Origin: Mastigamoeba balamuthi
Taxonomy: Eukaryota > Evosea > Mastigamoebida > Mastigamoebidae
NCBI GenBank assembly: GCA_902651635.1
Contig: CACRSC010001925.1
Span: 90,232-129,552 of the forward strand
DNA: 39,321 nucleotides
Direction: 5' to 3'
Made by a program: the position numbers and the translations under genes. The notes under the pieces were generated by a model. The model saw only the letters and a program-made list of their open reading frames with translations. It did no database searches and was not told the origin of the DNA. Below, piece after piece: positions 30,206 to 39,175 of this stretch (positions within the stretch are counted from its first letter, which is position 1; each line of letters opens with the position of its first letter).

Positions 30206-31295
30206 ATGTCCACACGGACTGACCGTATTTTTGCAGCGTTCCAGGGCCCGGTCCTGAGCCTCGACGGCGCCGTGCTGCACATGTACCAGTCGTACACGGC
30301 CGAGCTGCTCCTGCCCCGCCGCTGGCGCCTCTCCCTCGGCCTGTCAGCCGCTGACGTTTTCGGTAAACTGGTGCACTCGTCCGTACGTGATGCCGACACC
30401 CTGTCCGCGCCTCTCCGCTGCGCGCTGTGCGGCCCCGTCCTTGTGGTCGAGGACACGTGGGTGTACCCGGGAGAGCTGCCCGACGACCTGGAGAGCTACT
30501 GCGCGACCGTGCGGACCAACTGCACGTCGTCGCGTAGGCACATGGGCACCGAGACGCTCGTGCTGACGATGGACGTGGGCGGAGCGCTGGTGTGCAGCGG
30601 CAGGTTCTCTGTGTTCGCCAGGGAGCCCGGCAGGTACAAGAAGAAGCGCCGTGGGCTGAACCGGCAGCCGCAGCTGCAACAGCCGCAGCAGCAGCAGCTG
30701 CAGTGCCCGGCGACGCCGACCCCTGACCCAGCGCGAGGAGACCGTCTCTTGCTGCGCACAGGTGCGCTACACTCCACTGGCGCGTTGGCGCGTTGGCGCA
30801 GATTCACGCGAGGAAGCAGTGGCGGAGGTGTAACGCTACAACGCCTCTGTCTCCCTCACTCCGCACTTTCGCTTCGCCAAGTATGTTACCATTCGCGATT
30901 AACGGTTGGCGGGCTTGGTTCCCCCCTCTCCCAACACCAGGGCTGATGCTGGTGGTTCAGATACTGCAGCCGCATCCCAATGACCTGACTGCCGACGCGC
31001 TGTCCCTGGTCGATGGGGCGGTCAAGTTGCTCGCCGAGAGGGTCTCGGGATTTCTGTTCCAGAAGAGCTCCGTAAAGCCATTCTCGCCAGGTGCGCCAAG
31101 GGGATGAGTGGGCCGTGGCAACTAAAGAGAGAGGACACAGATAGGCTGGTGTTCGTGCGGGCGTACCGAACAGCCGAGGACGCGGCGCAGGGGGACGTGA
31201 TCCTCTACCAGTACTCCAAGAACATCATCCCGAACTCCATCAATTTAGACGTCTCTGGGTTCGTTTCACTGCTCGCACACTGCACCAGCTGGTGA
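30206..31295 (+). CDS. Tandem family paralog 4, most diverged
   Basis: Exons 30206-30761, 30941-31090 and 31141-31295 (155 nt) give 286 aa. Exon 1 is 24 nt longer than in the other three because of a Gln-rich stretch (QPQLQQPQQQQLQ) after the basic patch KKKRRG. The cysteine frame is kept (LRCALCGPV, YCATVRTNCTSSRRH, VCSGRF), but the segment between the two blocks is divergent (VVEDTWVYPGEL). Exon 2 reads LMLVVQILQPHPNDL, with GFLFQKSSVKP. Exon 3 reads LVFVRAYRTAEDAAQGD and KNIIPNSINLD, and ends LLAHCTSW. An in-frame ATG 81 bp upstream is rejected because the family starts at MSTRT. It converges on the thrombospondin-motif gene, 225 bp away. Confidence 0.72.
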
Positions 31296-31520
31296 GCCGA
31301 GGCCCTTGGCACTGGACTTCCCGAGAGCAGATGACAGGCGTGCCAATATGACAGACTATATTCCCCAGTGCTTCTTTTGATGGCCCGAAGGAAAAGCTGA
31401 GTTGCCTCTTCCCCGAGCTGTTGCACAAAGACACGTCGAACACTTCTGTGCTAAGGAGCATTCGTGTTTTTGGCTCGATGTTGGAATTGATTCTCTCCAT
31501 TACTGCTCTACGTCGATCTC

Positions 31521-32664
31521 TCAATGAGGCAGACGAGGCCTCTGGAGCAGCTCCTCGAGCGTGAAAGTGACAGTGGTCCTCTCCTTCGGGGCCTTATACG
31601 ACTGTGCCCTGTGCCCTGCTGCTGCTGCCTCTGCTCGCGCGGCCTTCCTTTTTGCTGCTCCCGCCCTCATTGCGGCCTCGCGTCCGTGCTGTGCTGCCTG
31701 CTCCGGGGCCCACTCAGCGGCAACAGCTTGCACGAATGCGCGCGCGTAGCACACCCACGTCTTCGCCACGCGGGCGAGCCCGCCGTTGCGGTGCAGCCAG
31801 AGCACAGCGTAGCCAGCGCAGTCCCCGGACAGGATGGCGATGGGCATCACTACCAGCACTGCCAGCAACCACTCCCCAACTCCCCACGCGTTCTCCGTGG
31901 GACGCTGGTCGGCCATGCCACAGCCCCGCCTACCGGGGTGGCGCTTGTACGGGTCGAAGGGGCAGCGGTCCACACAGTCAGGGAGGCCGTCGCCGTCAGT
32001 GTCAGTCTCGCGGGCTCCGCAGCCGCAGTGGCCCGCGGCTGAGTGCTTGTGCGCGTCGTCGGGGCACACGTCCGCACAGTCCACGTACCCGTCCCCGTCG
32101 CGGTCGCCCAGCACCCACAGCGGCAGCACAGCCGCCACAGCCGTGCGCACGACCCCGCCTGCCCGGTCTCATGAGTTGCGAGGAACAGATAAGTGCTTGG
32201 CGCCAAGGCAACTCTTCCGAACACAGAGTCAGGGATCCACTCGATGCAAGCCGAGCCACCGGAGGGGAGGGGGCAGTAGCTGGTGTCCCTTTGAGGGTAA
32301 CCCGAGATCGTGTACCCCGTGCACCCGGTGATCAAACGGCCTTGAACGCGAATGTGTGGCTTCGCGAAAGAAAAGGGCGCGCATCACTCGAGTGACAACT
32401 GCGGGGGCACCAGCCGTCCCGGCCATTCATAAATAGTGGGGCGTTGGTGATTGTCGAGACCAGACCGCGACAGGGACTGATTAGTGCCCGCGGGGGGACA
32501 CCTTAGGGGCCAAAAAAAAGGAGCTCCCATCGAAGCAGCGCAGCCCAGAGGGGGTGGCGAGGCGGCGCACAGCGATTCTTGGCTTCGTTGTCGAGGGCGT
32601 GGTACGTGTGGGACCAGGCAGTGCCGGCGAGTAGGGAGAGATGAAGGAGCACCACGTAATTCAT
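31521..32664 (-). CDS. Signal-peptide membrane protein with thrombospondin type-3 motifs
   Basis: The 5' exon from 32664 encodes a classic signal peptide, MNYVVLLHLSLLAGTAWS, followed by HTYHALDNEAKNRC. A middle exon (about 32335-32160) encodes TISGYPQRDTSYCPLPSGG and VFGRVALAPSTYLFL. The 3' exon (about 32130-31521) has two thrombospondin type-3 calcium motifs (DRDGDGYVDCADVCPDD and DTDGDGLPDCVDRCPFD), a transmembrane helix (WLLAVLVVMPIAILSG) and a basic, Ala-rich cytosolic tail ending LLQRPRLPH. It looks like a type I surface protein with a calcium-stabilised ectodomain. Exon joins are not resolved. The exon 1 donor seen in the second copy (GTAAAG) is replaced here by a T-run and a stop, and the switch into the TSP3 frame has no clear splice pair. 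The last 480 bp or so overlap the repeat beside the gap. Confidence 0.6.
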
Positions 32665-32944
32665 GGAGACGCAGTGGGCGATGCGCATTGGCGGGAGTGG
32701 GATCGTGGGACTACAACACTGACAGGTCTGTGGGGGTGTGTGCCGAAGAGTTGCTCTATTAAAAACCGCCCCGGGGGTGATGCGGATCTCGCAGATCGCA
32801 TTTGTCGTCTAGCGATTGCCAATACGAGGAAGTAGCGCGCAAGAGGCGCTGCCGAGACGCAGGGGGGGGGGGGGAATCGCTGTGGTGCTGTGTTGAAAAC
32901 CGTGCGGAGTAGGTGGCCCTGGCGAGCGCAGTCAAACGTGGTGG
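32183..32944. repeat. Near-duplicate block, left of gap at 32945
   Basis: About 762 bp resembling 32946-33676 at roughly 88% by eye, with many small indels (including a 12-bp G-run here). It runs from the middle exon of the signal-peptide gene through its promoter to the last four codons (HHV and stop) of the glycosyltransferase, then stops at the N. Confidence 0.85.
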
Positions 32945-32945
32945 N
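32945..32945. other. Single-N scaffold join
   Basis: One ambiguous base between two near-duplicate blocks in head-to-tail order. As at 24327, the join probably hides an overlap. Confidence 0.85.
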
Positions 32946-33412
32946 AACTGATAACCAAGAGTGCTTGGCGCCAAGACACCTCTCCCGAAGGCAGAGTCAG
33001 GATACACAATGCGAACCGAGCCACCGGAGGGGAGGGGGCAGTTGCTGGTGTCCCAATGAGGGCAATCCGAGATAGCATACCCGCGCACCGGTGATCAAAC
33101 GGCCTTGAACGCGAATGTGTGGCTTTGCCAACGAAAAGGGCGCGCATCATTCGAGTACAACGGCGGGGGCACCAGCCGTCCCGAGCATACATAGTGGGGC
33201 GTCGGTGATTGTCGAGACGAAACCGCGACAGTAATGATCGCGGGAGGACACCTTCGGGCCTTTACAAGGAGCTCCCAAAGCAGAGCAGCCCGGAGGAGGC
33301 GAGTGGGCGGGAGCGCACAGCGAATCTTGGCTTCGTTGTCGAGGGCGTGGTACGTGCGGGCCCAGGCCGTGCCGGCGAGGAGGGAGAGATGAAGGAGCAA
33401 CACGCAATTCAT
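32946..33412 (-). pseudogene. Second, truncated copy of the signal-peptide gene
   Basis: From the ATG at 33412 it encodes a signal peptide, MNCVLLLHLSLLAGTAWA, then RTYHALDNEAKIRC and a consensus splice donor (GTAAAG) after ELL. The middle exon is recognisable (AISDCPHWDTSNCPLPSGG) but has two single-G deletions relative to the first copy, which change the frame. It ends at the N without the TSP3 and membrane parts. It may be a haplotype of the gene at 31521-32664, a tandem paralog, or a low-quality contig end. It is written here as broken because of the frame changes and truncation. Confidence 0.6.
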
Positions 33413-33676
33413 GGCGACGCAGTGGGCGGTGCGCACTGGCGGGAGTGGGATCGTCGGACTACCGGGGAGACTGTGGGTGTGTGTGCCGAAGAGTTGCTCA
33501 ATTAAAAACCGCCCCGGGTGGATGCGGACCTCGCAGATCGCATTTATCGTTTCGCCATTGCCAATACGAGGGAAAAGCGCGCAAGAGACGCTGCCGAGAC
33601 GCGGGGGGGAAATCGCTGTGGTGCTGTGTTGAGAACCGTGCGGGGTGGCCTTGGCGAGCGCAGTCAAACGTGGTGG
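32946..33676. repeat. Near-duplicate block, right of gap at 32945
   Basis: Counterpart of 32183-32944. Its right end continues into the glycosyltransferase coding sequence, which the left copy enters only by a few codons before the gap. Confidence 0.85.
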
Positions 33677-34631
33677 CCGCGGCCCGCGCCGACGCAGAGG
33701 CCCCGCCTGAGGGGCCACTTGTAGCGGACCAGAAGCGCGAGGGCGGCCACGGGGAGGGCGGCCTTGGCGCAGAGCACGAGGGCCCTGCGGTTGATGTAGA
33801 GCCACTTGAGCAGCCTGCCGTCCCAGCCGTGCCAGCTCTCGCTGTGGACCCACGAGAACGTGCGGGCCCACTCGAACCAGCCGACGACCAGCACGTCGCC
33901 GCGGGCGGGGAACGACTCGAAGACGCGCGTGAAGGCCAGGGGGCCCGTGCTGAGCATGACCGAGAGGTACGGGCTCAGGGCGTACTGGCGCCCCGCCGTG
34001 TCGGGCAGGTGCGCGATGACCTCGGCGAGGAGCGGGTGGCGGCGCTCGGCCATGATGTTGCCGAGCGTGAGGCCCATCGAGTAGGCGGCGAAGACGACGG
34101 CCTGCATGCCCCACAGGCGCTCGGGCACGGCCTCCCTGCACCCGATGTCGATGTCCGAGTACATGCCCCCGTAGTCGTGCAGCACGAAGAACCGCCCCGC
34201 ATCCACCCTGCAAGCCCCGCCTCGCGTCAGTCTCTCCCCCAGAGGGGGGCAGAGGGGCTGCAGAGGGGCTGGAAGGGGGGCAGACCTGTTGATCTTGTTG
34301 GGGTAGGCGTCGAAGGTGGGCAGGAACCACGTGTGGTTCTCGGCGATGAGCCTGCGCAGGTCCTCGTCGGACCAGAGCCGCACCTCGAGCCCCGGGTTGC
34401 GCTCCCGCCAGCTGCGCACAAAGGGCGCGAACCGCTCGGGCACGTCGCGGGTCTTCCACGTGAGGTGGACGACGCGGGGGATGCGGCCCGGGCGCCCCGT
34501 GGCAGCGGCCACCTGCCGCTCCAGGGCCCCCTGGCCCAGGCGGACAGGTCGCCCCCCGGCAGGTACCCGAACGCCACGAACAGGGCCCCCACCAGCACCG
34601 CCAGCAGGACCCGGAGGCTCGTCGAGGCCAT
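33664..34631 (-). CDS. GT32-type glycosyltransferase, type II membrane protein
   Basis: Exon 1 is 34631-34286 and exon 2 is 34207-33664, with a 78-bp phase-2 intron. The N-terminus MASTSLRVLLAVLVGALFV is a signal anchor. The catalytic part has GRIPRVVHLTWKTRDVP, PGLEVRLWSDEDLR and the DxD nucleotide-sugar motif in YGGMYSDIDIGC, the pattern of the OCH1/inositol-phosphoceramide mannosyltransferase family. It later has MLSTGPLAF and a second hydrophobic segment (ALPVAALALLV), and ends GRGHHV. It is a Golgi or ER enzyme by family, with a mannosyl-type donor inferred. The anchor and catalytic parts are in different frames: one base appears to be missing in the C-run at 34527-34531. With one extra base the total would be 296 codons. 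It is divergent from NMD3. Confidence 0.82.
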
Positions 34632-34921
34632 CGATGTTCTGCGCGTATGAACGTGCGGGTTTGTTTTGCGGAAACACGAAAAATGACGCCAGCGGATCGC
34701 CCCCAAAACCGAACTTTGGGCCGCACACGAAAAAGCTGGTGGATGGGAACGCCATCACGCATGGTATCTTGACGGCCTCGGGATCAGCTGGAGTGGCACT
34801 TCCACTCAGCAAGATGGCTTGTCTCATCCCCGGCAAGAAGAAGATTCTCGGGGGAGAGATATCTCGGGTCAGGATTACATCAGCACCAGAGTCAAACGGC
34901 TCCACTGCACCCGAGGGCAAA
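34632..34921. promoter_or_regulatory. Divergent promoter, glycosyltransferase / NMD3
   Basis: 290 bp between divergent starts. A perfect GAGATATCTC palindrome lies near 34856-34865, the best example of the motif shared by the divergent gaps. Confidence 0.45.
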
Positions 34922-36816
34922 ATGGCAGCGGCAGGCGGCGGCGCGCAGGTCCTCTGCTGCATGTGCGGCATGCTCATCCCGGCCAACGCCGCGAGCATGT
35001 GCATCAACTGCATCAAGTCCAAGATCGACATCACCGAGGGCATCCCCAAGCAGCTCCCCATCTCTGTGCGCTGCCTTCCCCTCCCTTCACCGCACCGCCT
35101 CTGGCGACGCGTCTGCCGCGCCGTGCGCACGCGTTCTGACGGGTCTCGCAGTGGTGCAAGGGGTGCCAGAGGTTCCTGCACACGAACGTGTGGGTGGCGC
35201 CGGCGCCCGAGTCGCGCGAGCTGCTGGCGATGCTCGTGAAGAAGGTGCGCGGGCTCAACCGCGTGCGCCTGACCGACGCGAGCTTCATCTGGACCGAGCC
35301 GCACTCGAAGCGCCTCAAGATCAAGCTCACCATCCAGAAGGAGGTCCTCAACGGCGTCATCCTGCAGCAGGTCCGCCCGGGGTCGCCGATTCTGACGTCA
35401 GAAATCCGATTGTAAAGGTCTGACTGACGCGCCTGCTGCGTGGCCCCCCCCCTGCAGGCGTTTGTGGTGGAGTTTGTGCTGCAGAACCTGTACTGCCCCG
35501 ACTGCCACAAGGCGCAGTCGCCGCACACGTGGGTGGCCGAGGTGCAGCTGCGGCAGCGCGTGGGGCACAAGCGGACGGTGTACCTGCTGGAGCAGCTGAT
35601 CCTGCGGCACAACGCGCACGCCAACGTGACGAGCCTCAAGGAGTCGCCCGACGGCCTCGACTTCTACTTTGGCAACGCGAGCCACGCGAGGCGCTTTGTG
35701 GACTTTGTGTCGAGCGTCTGCCCGATACGCTCGCGCAACAGCAAGAAGCTCATCTCGCACGACCTGCAGTCCAACGTCTTTGGCTACAAGTACACGTGGT
35801 TCGTCGAGATTGTGCCCGTCTGCCGCGACGACCTCGTCTGCCTGCCGCGCCGCATCGCGGGCTCGCTGGGCGTCGGCCAGCTGGTGCTCGTCGAGCGCGT
35901 CACGGGCGCGCTGCGGCTGCTCGACTACACGACGCTGGCGCGGACGGACATCAACGCGACGGCCTACTGGCAGAACCCGTTCCGGCCCATGTTCAGCGCC
36001 GCGCAGCTCGTCGAGTACACGGTGCTCGACGTGGCGGTCGTGGGGGCCGCGCCGTGGATGCAGGGCCAGCAGCAGCAGGCCGTCCGCGGGGGCATGCTCG
36101 CGGACGTGGTCGTCGCGCGGACGGCGGACCTCGGGAACAACGACACGAGCTTCACGGTCCGCACGCACCTGGGCTCGGTGCTCAAGCCCGGCGACACGGC
36201 GCTCGGCTACGACATCGCCACGGCCAACGCCAACGACGAGGCCGCCGACGCGCTCGCCGAGGCCAGCGGCCTGCCCGACGTCGTGCTCGTGCGCAAGGGC
36301 TACCACAAGAGGCACAAGAAGCGCATCTGGGCGCTCAAGCAGCTCGAGCGCCAGGACGGCAGCGGCGGCGACGCGGCCATGGAGGACGCCGCGGCCCAGC
36401 AGCCCGCGGCCAAGAAGCCCCGGGGGCAGAAGGGCGACGAGATGGCCGCGAGGGCCGCGGACATGGAGCACCTCATGCGCGACATCGAGGAGGACCCCGA
36501 GCTCCGCAGCAACGTCAACCTCTACAAGGTCCCCGACGCCCAGCAGATCCTCGCCGTCCGCGAGGCCCGCAAGGCCGAGGAGCGCGCCACGGGGGCCGAC
36601 GACATGGTCGACGAGGGCGAGGAGGAGGAGGAGGAGGAGGGCGACGACGAGCCCGAGGGCCCAGCGTTCCCCGACGTGCGCCTCGACGAGCTCATCGACG
36701 CTGTCGGCGGCCTCACGATCAAGCCCGGCGGCGCGGGCGCTGCGCCGGCCGAGGGCGACGAGGACGACGGGGACGAGGGGGAGTTTGACGAGGTCGAGGG
36801 CCCGCCCGCTCAGTAG
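34922..36816 (+). CDS. NMD3: 60S ribosomal export protein NMD3
   Basis: Exons 34922-35065, 35152-35370 and 35458-36816, all joined in phase 0, give 573 aa. The match to NMD3 is strong throughout. The N-terminal zinc region has CCMCGML, MCINCIKSKIDITEGIPKQ, WCKGCQRF and CPDCHKAQ. ASFIWTEPHSKRLKIKLTIQ and KEVLNGVILQQ follow, then YLLEQLIL, DGLDFYFGN, RLISHDL-like KLISHDLQSN and VPDVVL-like LPDVVLVRKGY. The C-terminus is acidic and unusually long and repetitive (an Asp/Glu run near residue 505, then EGDEDDGDEGEFDEVEG). It lacks an obvious Leu-rich export signal except possibly around VRLDELIDAVGGLTI. NMD3 is the CRM1 adaptor that exports pre-60S subunits from the nucleus. Confidence 0.96.
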
Positions 36817-37184
36817 TGCTCGCCGCAGCAGTCGTAGCCCACACTACTTAAGCGATTCCCCAAAGCAAACAAACATACTTTGCTTTTTGTCTTCTCCCAG
36901 AAGCCGCAAGGAGGCACAGTCCCCGTGTATGTTCCTCTACATTTCGTTGACGAAGCCCACCCGCCCACCCTTCTCCCCGGACGCGGTCGCCTTTCACCGG
37001 GGGTATACGTTTCCGGGTGGTGCAGTGGTGCACTGCGGTGCGCTTCTTCTGTTATTCGTTACCTCGCCTGGCAGGTTGAACACGCTGCCGGTCTTTTCTC
37101 AAACGATCAGGAGAAAAGGCCGACACAAACGGTGCAAAACAAAACGCACCCGTTCAGCACAACCAACCCACCAACCCCCGCCAC
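36817..37184. other. Intergenic spacer NMD3 / Sel1 gene
   Basis: 368 bp holding the NMD3 3' end and the Sel1 gene's promoter. I see no gene. An AT-rich patch at about 36840-36895 and A/C-rich sequence before 37185 are the only marked compositional features. Confidence 0.5.
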
Positions 37185-38336
37185 ATGCACCCGCACGAGC
37201 TACACGCGCCCGCGTGCACGCCCGAGCCGCTGGCGAAGCGGGCCAGGCCCGAGGAGCCGCCGTTCTCGCGCATACTGCGGGCGTGGCACGCAGGACAGAC
37301 TCAGCACGCCGCCGACCTCTGCCGCAACGAGCTCCACGACCGCTGCACGCCCAGCACGGCCCCCGCTGCGGGCTTCGCCGCCGCGGACGCAGCGACGATC
37401 GCCGTGTGCACGCTCGTCACGCGGGCGCTGTGCCTCGAGCACCCGGACGCCCTCACCCCGCAAGAGCGCTCCCCGGCCTGCCTGCAGAAAGCGCTCGAGT
37501 TTGCGTTCGCGGCGACGTCACGGGACCCGCTCGCCGCGGCCCGGGTCGTCGTGGAGCGCTGCGAGGGTGCGCCGAGCGTGGAGGAGCGCTCGGCTGCGTG
37601 CATGGCGATGGGCCTGGCGCACTACATCGGAGTGATGGTCCCCGAGGACAGGGCGGCTGCGATTGAGTACGCGGCCAGGTCGTTCAAGGCCACCGAGTTC
37701 GGGCCCGCGGCGTACAGCCTGGCCACGGTGCTGCACAGGGGCGAGGTCGTGGGGATGGACATCGACAGGTCGGCGGTGCTCTACCGCGTGGCAGCGGAGA
37801 AGGGGTTTGCCGAGGCGCAGGTAAACCTCGCGGTGCTCTACGAGAACGGGGATGGGGTCCCCAGGGACCTCGCAGAGGCCGTGCGTCTCTACGAGATGGC
37901 CGCGCTGCGCGGCAGCGTGGACGCGCAGTACTACATGGCCCGCAAGTACGACACGGCGGACGGAGTGCCCGAGGACAAGGGCAGGGCTGCGCGGCTGTAC
38001 AAGCTTGCCGCAGAGCAGGGCGACACAGGGTCGCTGTTCTCGCTCGGGTGCCTGATGCACAGGGGGGCCGGGGTAGCCAAGGACAGGAAGGAGGCGCTGC
38101 GGCTGTGGATACTGGCGGCGGAGCAGGGCTACAGGCCCGCCATGATGCGGCTTGGGGCCGCGTACTCCACAGGGGACGCAGTGCAGCAGGACATGAGAGA
38201 GGCAGCAAGGCTCTGGAGGCTGTCCCAGGACAGCCGCATCGACTCGCTGGTGGCTACGAGCAGCGACTCTGTCGAGTACGTCCTCGAGATAGTGGAAGAC
38301 GACGGAAGCCAGAGCGACGACCCCGAGTTTCAGTAA
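37185..38336 (+). CDS. Sel1-repeat protein
   Basis: A single exon encodes 383 aa, the only long intronless gene in the window. The start is MHPHELHAPACTPEP. An N-terminal region of about 135 residues (basic KRARPEE patch, FSRILRAWHAGQ) is followed by six Sel1-like repeats of 36 residues, roughly residues 138-350. Good examples are AQVNLAVLYENGDGV with EAVRLYEMAALRG, AQYYMARKYDTADGV with AARLYKLAAEQG, and SLFSLGCLMHRGAGV with EALRLWILAAEQG. The tail is acidic (EDDGSQSDDPEFQ). Sel1 repeats form alpha-helical solenoids that scaffold protein complexes, for example in ER-associated degradation or signalling. No signal peptide or membrane helix is present here, so a cytosolic or nuclear adaptor role is more likely. 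Confidence 0.9.
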   Translation: MHPHELHAPACTPEPLAKRARPEEPPFSRILRAWHAGQTQHAADLCRNELHDRCTPSTAPAAGFAAADAATIAVCTLVTRALCLEHPDALTPQERSPACLQKALEFAFAATSRDPLAAARVVVERCEGAPSVEERSAACMAMGLAHYIGVMVPEDRAAAIEYAARSFKATEFGPAAYSLATVLHRGEVVGMDIDRSAVLYRVAAEKGFAEAQVNLAVLYENGDGVPRDLAEAVRLYEMAALRGSVDAQYYMARKYDTADGVPEDKGRAARLYKLAAEQGDTGSLFSLGCLMHRGAGVAKDRKEALRLWILAAEQGYRPAMMRLGAAYSTGDAVQQDMREAARLWRLSQDSRIDSLVATSSDSVEYVLEIVEDDGSQSDDPEFQ

Positions 38337-39175
38337 TGGCAACGCGTAGAATACCCGAGTATTAGCAGTTAACTATAAGACCTCATCATCGTGGACGCAA
38401 ACCTGAGAAAAGCAGTGTTCCCCATCAAGCAGCGTCTCTTTTACACTTAACTCAATGATAAAACAAGTCTTCTTTGTCAGGTTGGTTGTACGGGAGATGA
38501 AAATCGGCTCTTCTTGTTTTGGTATGCACTGTCCAGACCAATGTTGACCCCAGAGCGCTGTTGCCCTTCAAGATAAAATTACTGGCGTCGTTCGTCGCAT
38601 CCTCATCGCGAAAGATCCTCAACGGCCACTACTCAGGTGCGCCGTCGCTCTTCGTACTCCAGGAAGCACTCGGAACAAGGATGCGGGAAAGAGATGGAAG
38701 ACTGTACAGGTCGCAAACGAGCCACTGGCATTCACTTTGTTTCTCTTCTGGCTTTCCGCCGTGGCATGGCCCCGTGGGCAGTGCAGTGCCGTGCAGAACG
38801 CTCAAGCAGGAGGGAGAAGGGAAGGGAGCGCCTGGGCGAAGTCCGGCGCTGCTTGGGGTAACCTCCCTGCTCCTCTCCCGGAGCCGATCATGCGGATGTT
38901 TCAAAAATGCACTTGCCAACTCGGGACCTGCAACGCCGAAACGTCAGCCGAGAGACAAGCGAGGTGCAAGGGGCGGGCTTGAGTGTGCGTGTAGCGTGGG
39001 CGTTTGTTGTGAGTGTCGTTGGTTGTGTGTGGCGTGTTGTTGTGTTGGCGTCATGGGTGTGTGGCGTCAGGTTGGGGGGTTGTTTCTGGTGAGTGTCGTG
39101 AGAGGTGTTAAGTGGAAAGAATAAGAAAAAAAAACTAATGAGTCAATGGCAGAATCGATGAGAGCCCGCCGCGCT
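38337..39175. other. Intergenic region with inverted-repeat copy
   Basis: 839 bp between the Sel1 gene and the last exon of a minus-strand gene. It holds the right copy of the inverted repeat (38711-38860) and a T/G-rich low-complexity tract at about 38980-39110. A short frame at about 38519-38640 (VDPRALLPFKIKLLASF) could be a decayed exon but is not supported. Confidence 0.5.
38711..38860 (-). repeat. Inverted repeat, right copy
   Basis: Reverse complement of 797-945. The shared 15-mer lies at 38776-38790. A short frame is conserved across both copies (CHGGKPEEKQSECQWLV), but it is low in support as protein. Confidence 0.75.

Noticed and set aside
35031-36471. Antisense frames opposite NMD3
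   Set aside because: NMD3 is matched throughout on the plus strand. The antisense frames are GC-driven shadows.
38519-39124. 201-codon plus-strand frame over the right inverted repeat
   Set aside because: It runs through the repeat and then a T/G-rich low-complexity tract (Val/Cys/Trp-rich). It lacks protein-like conservation beyond the repeat itself.
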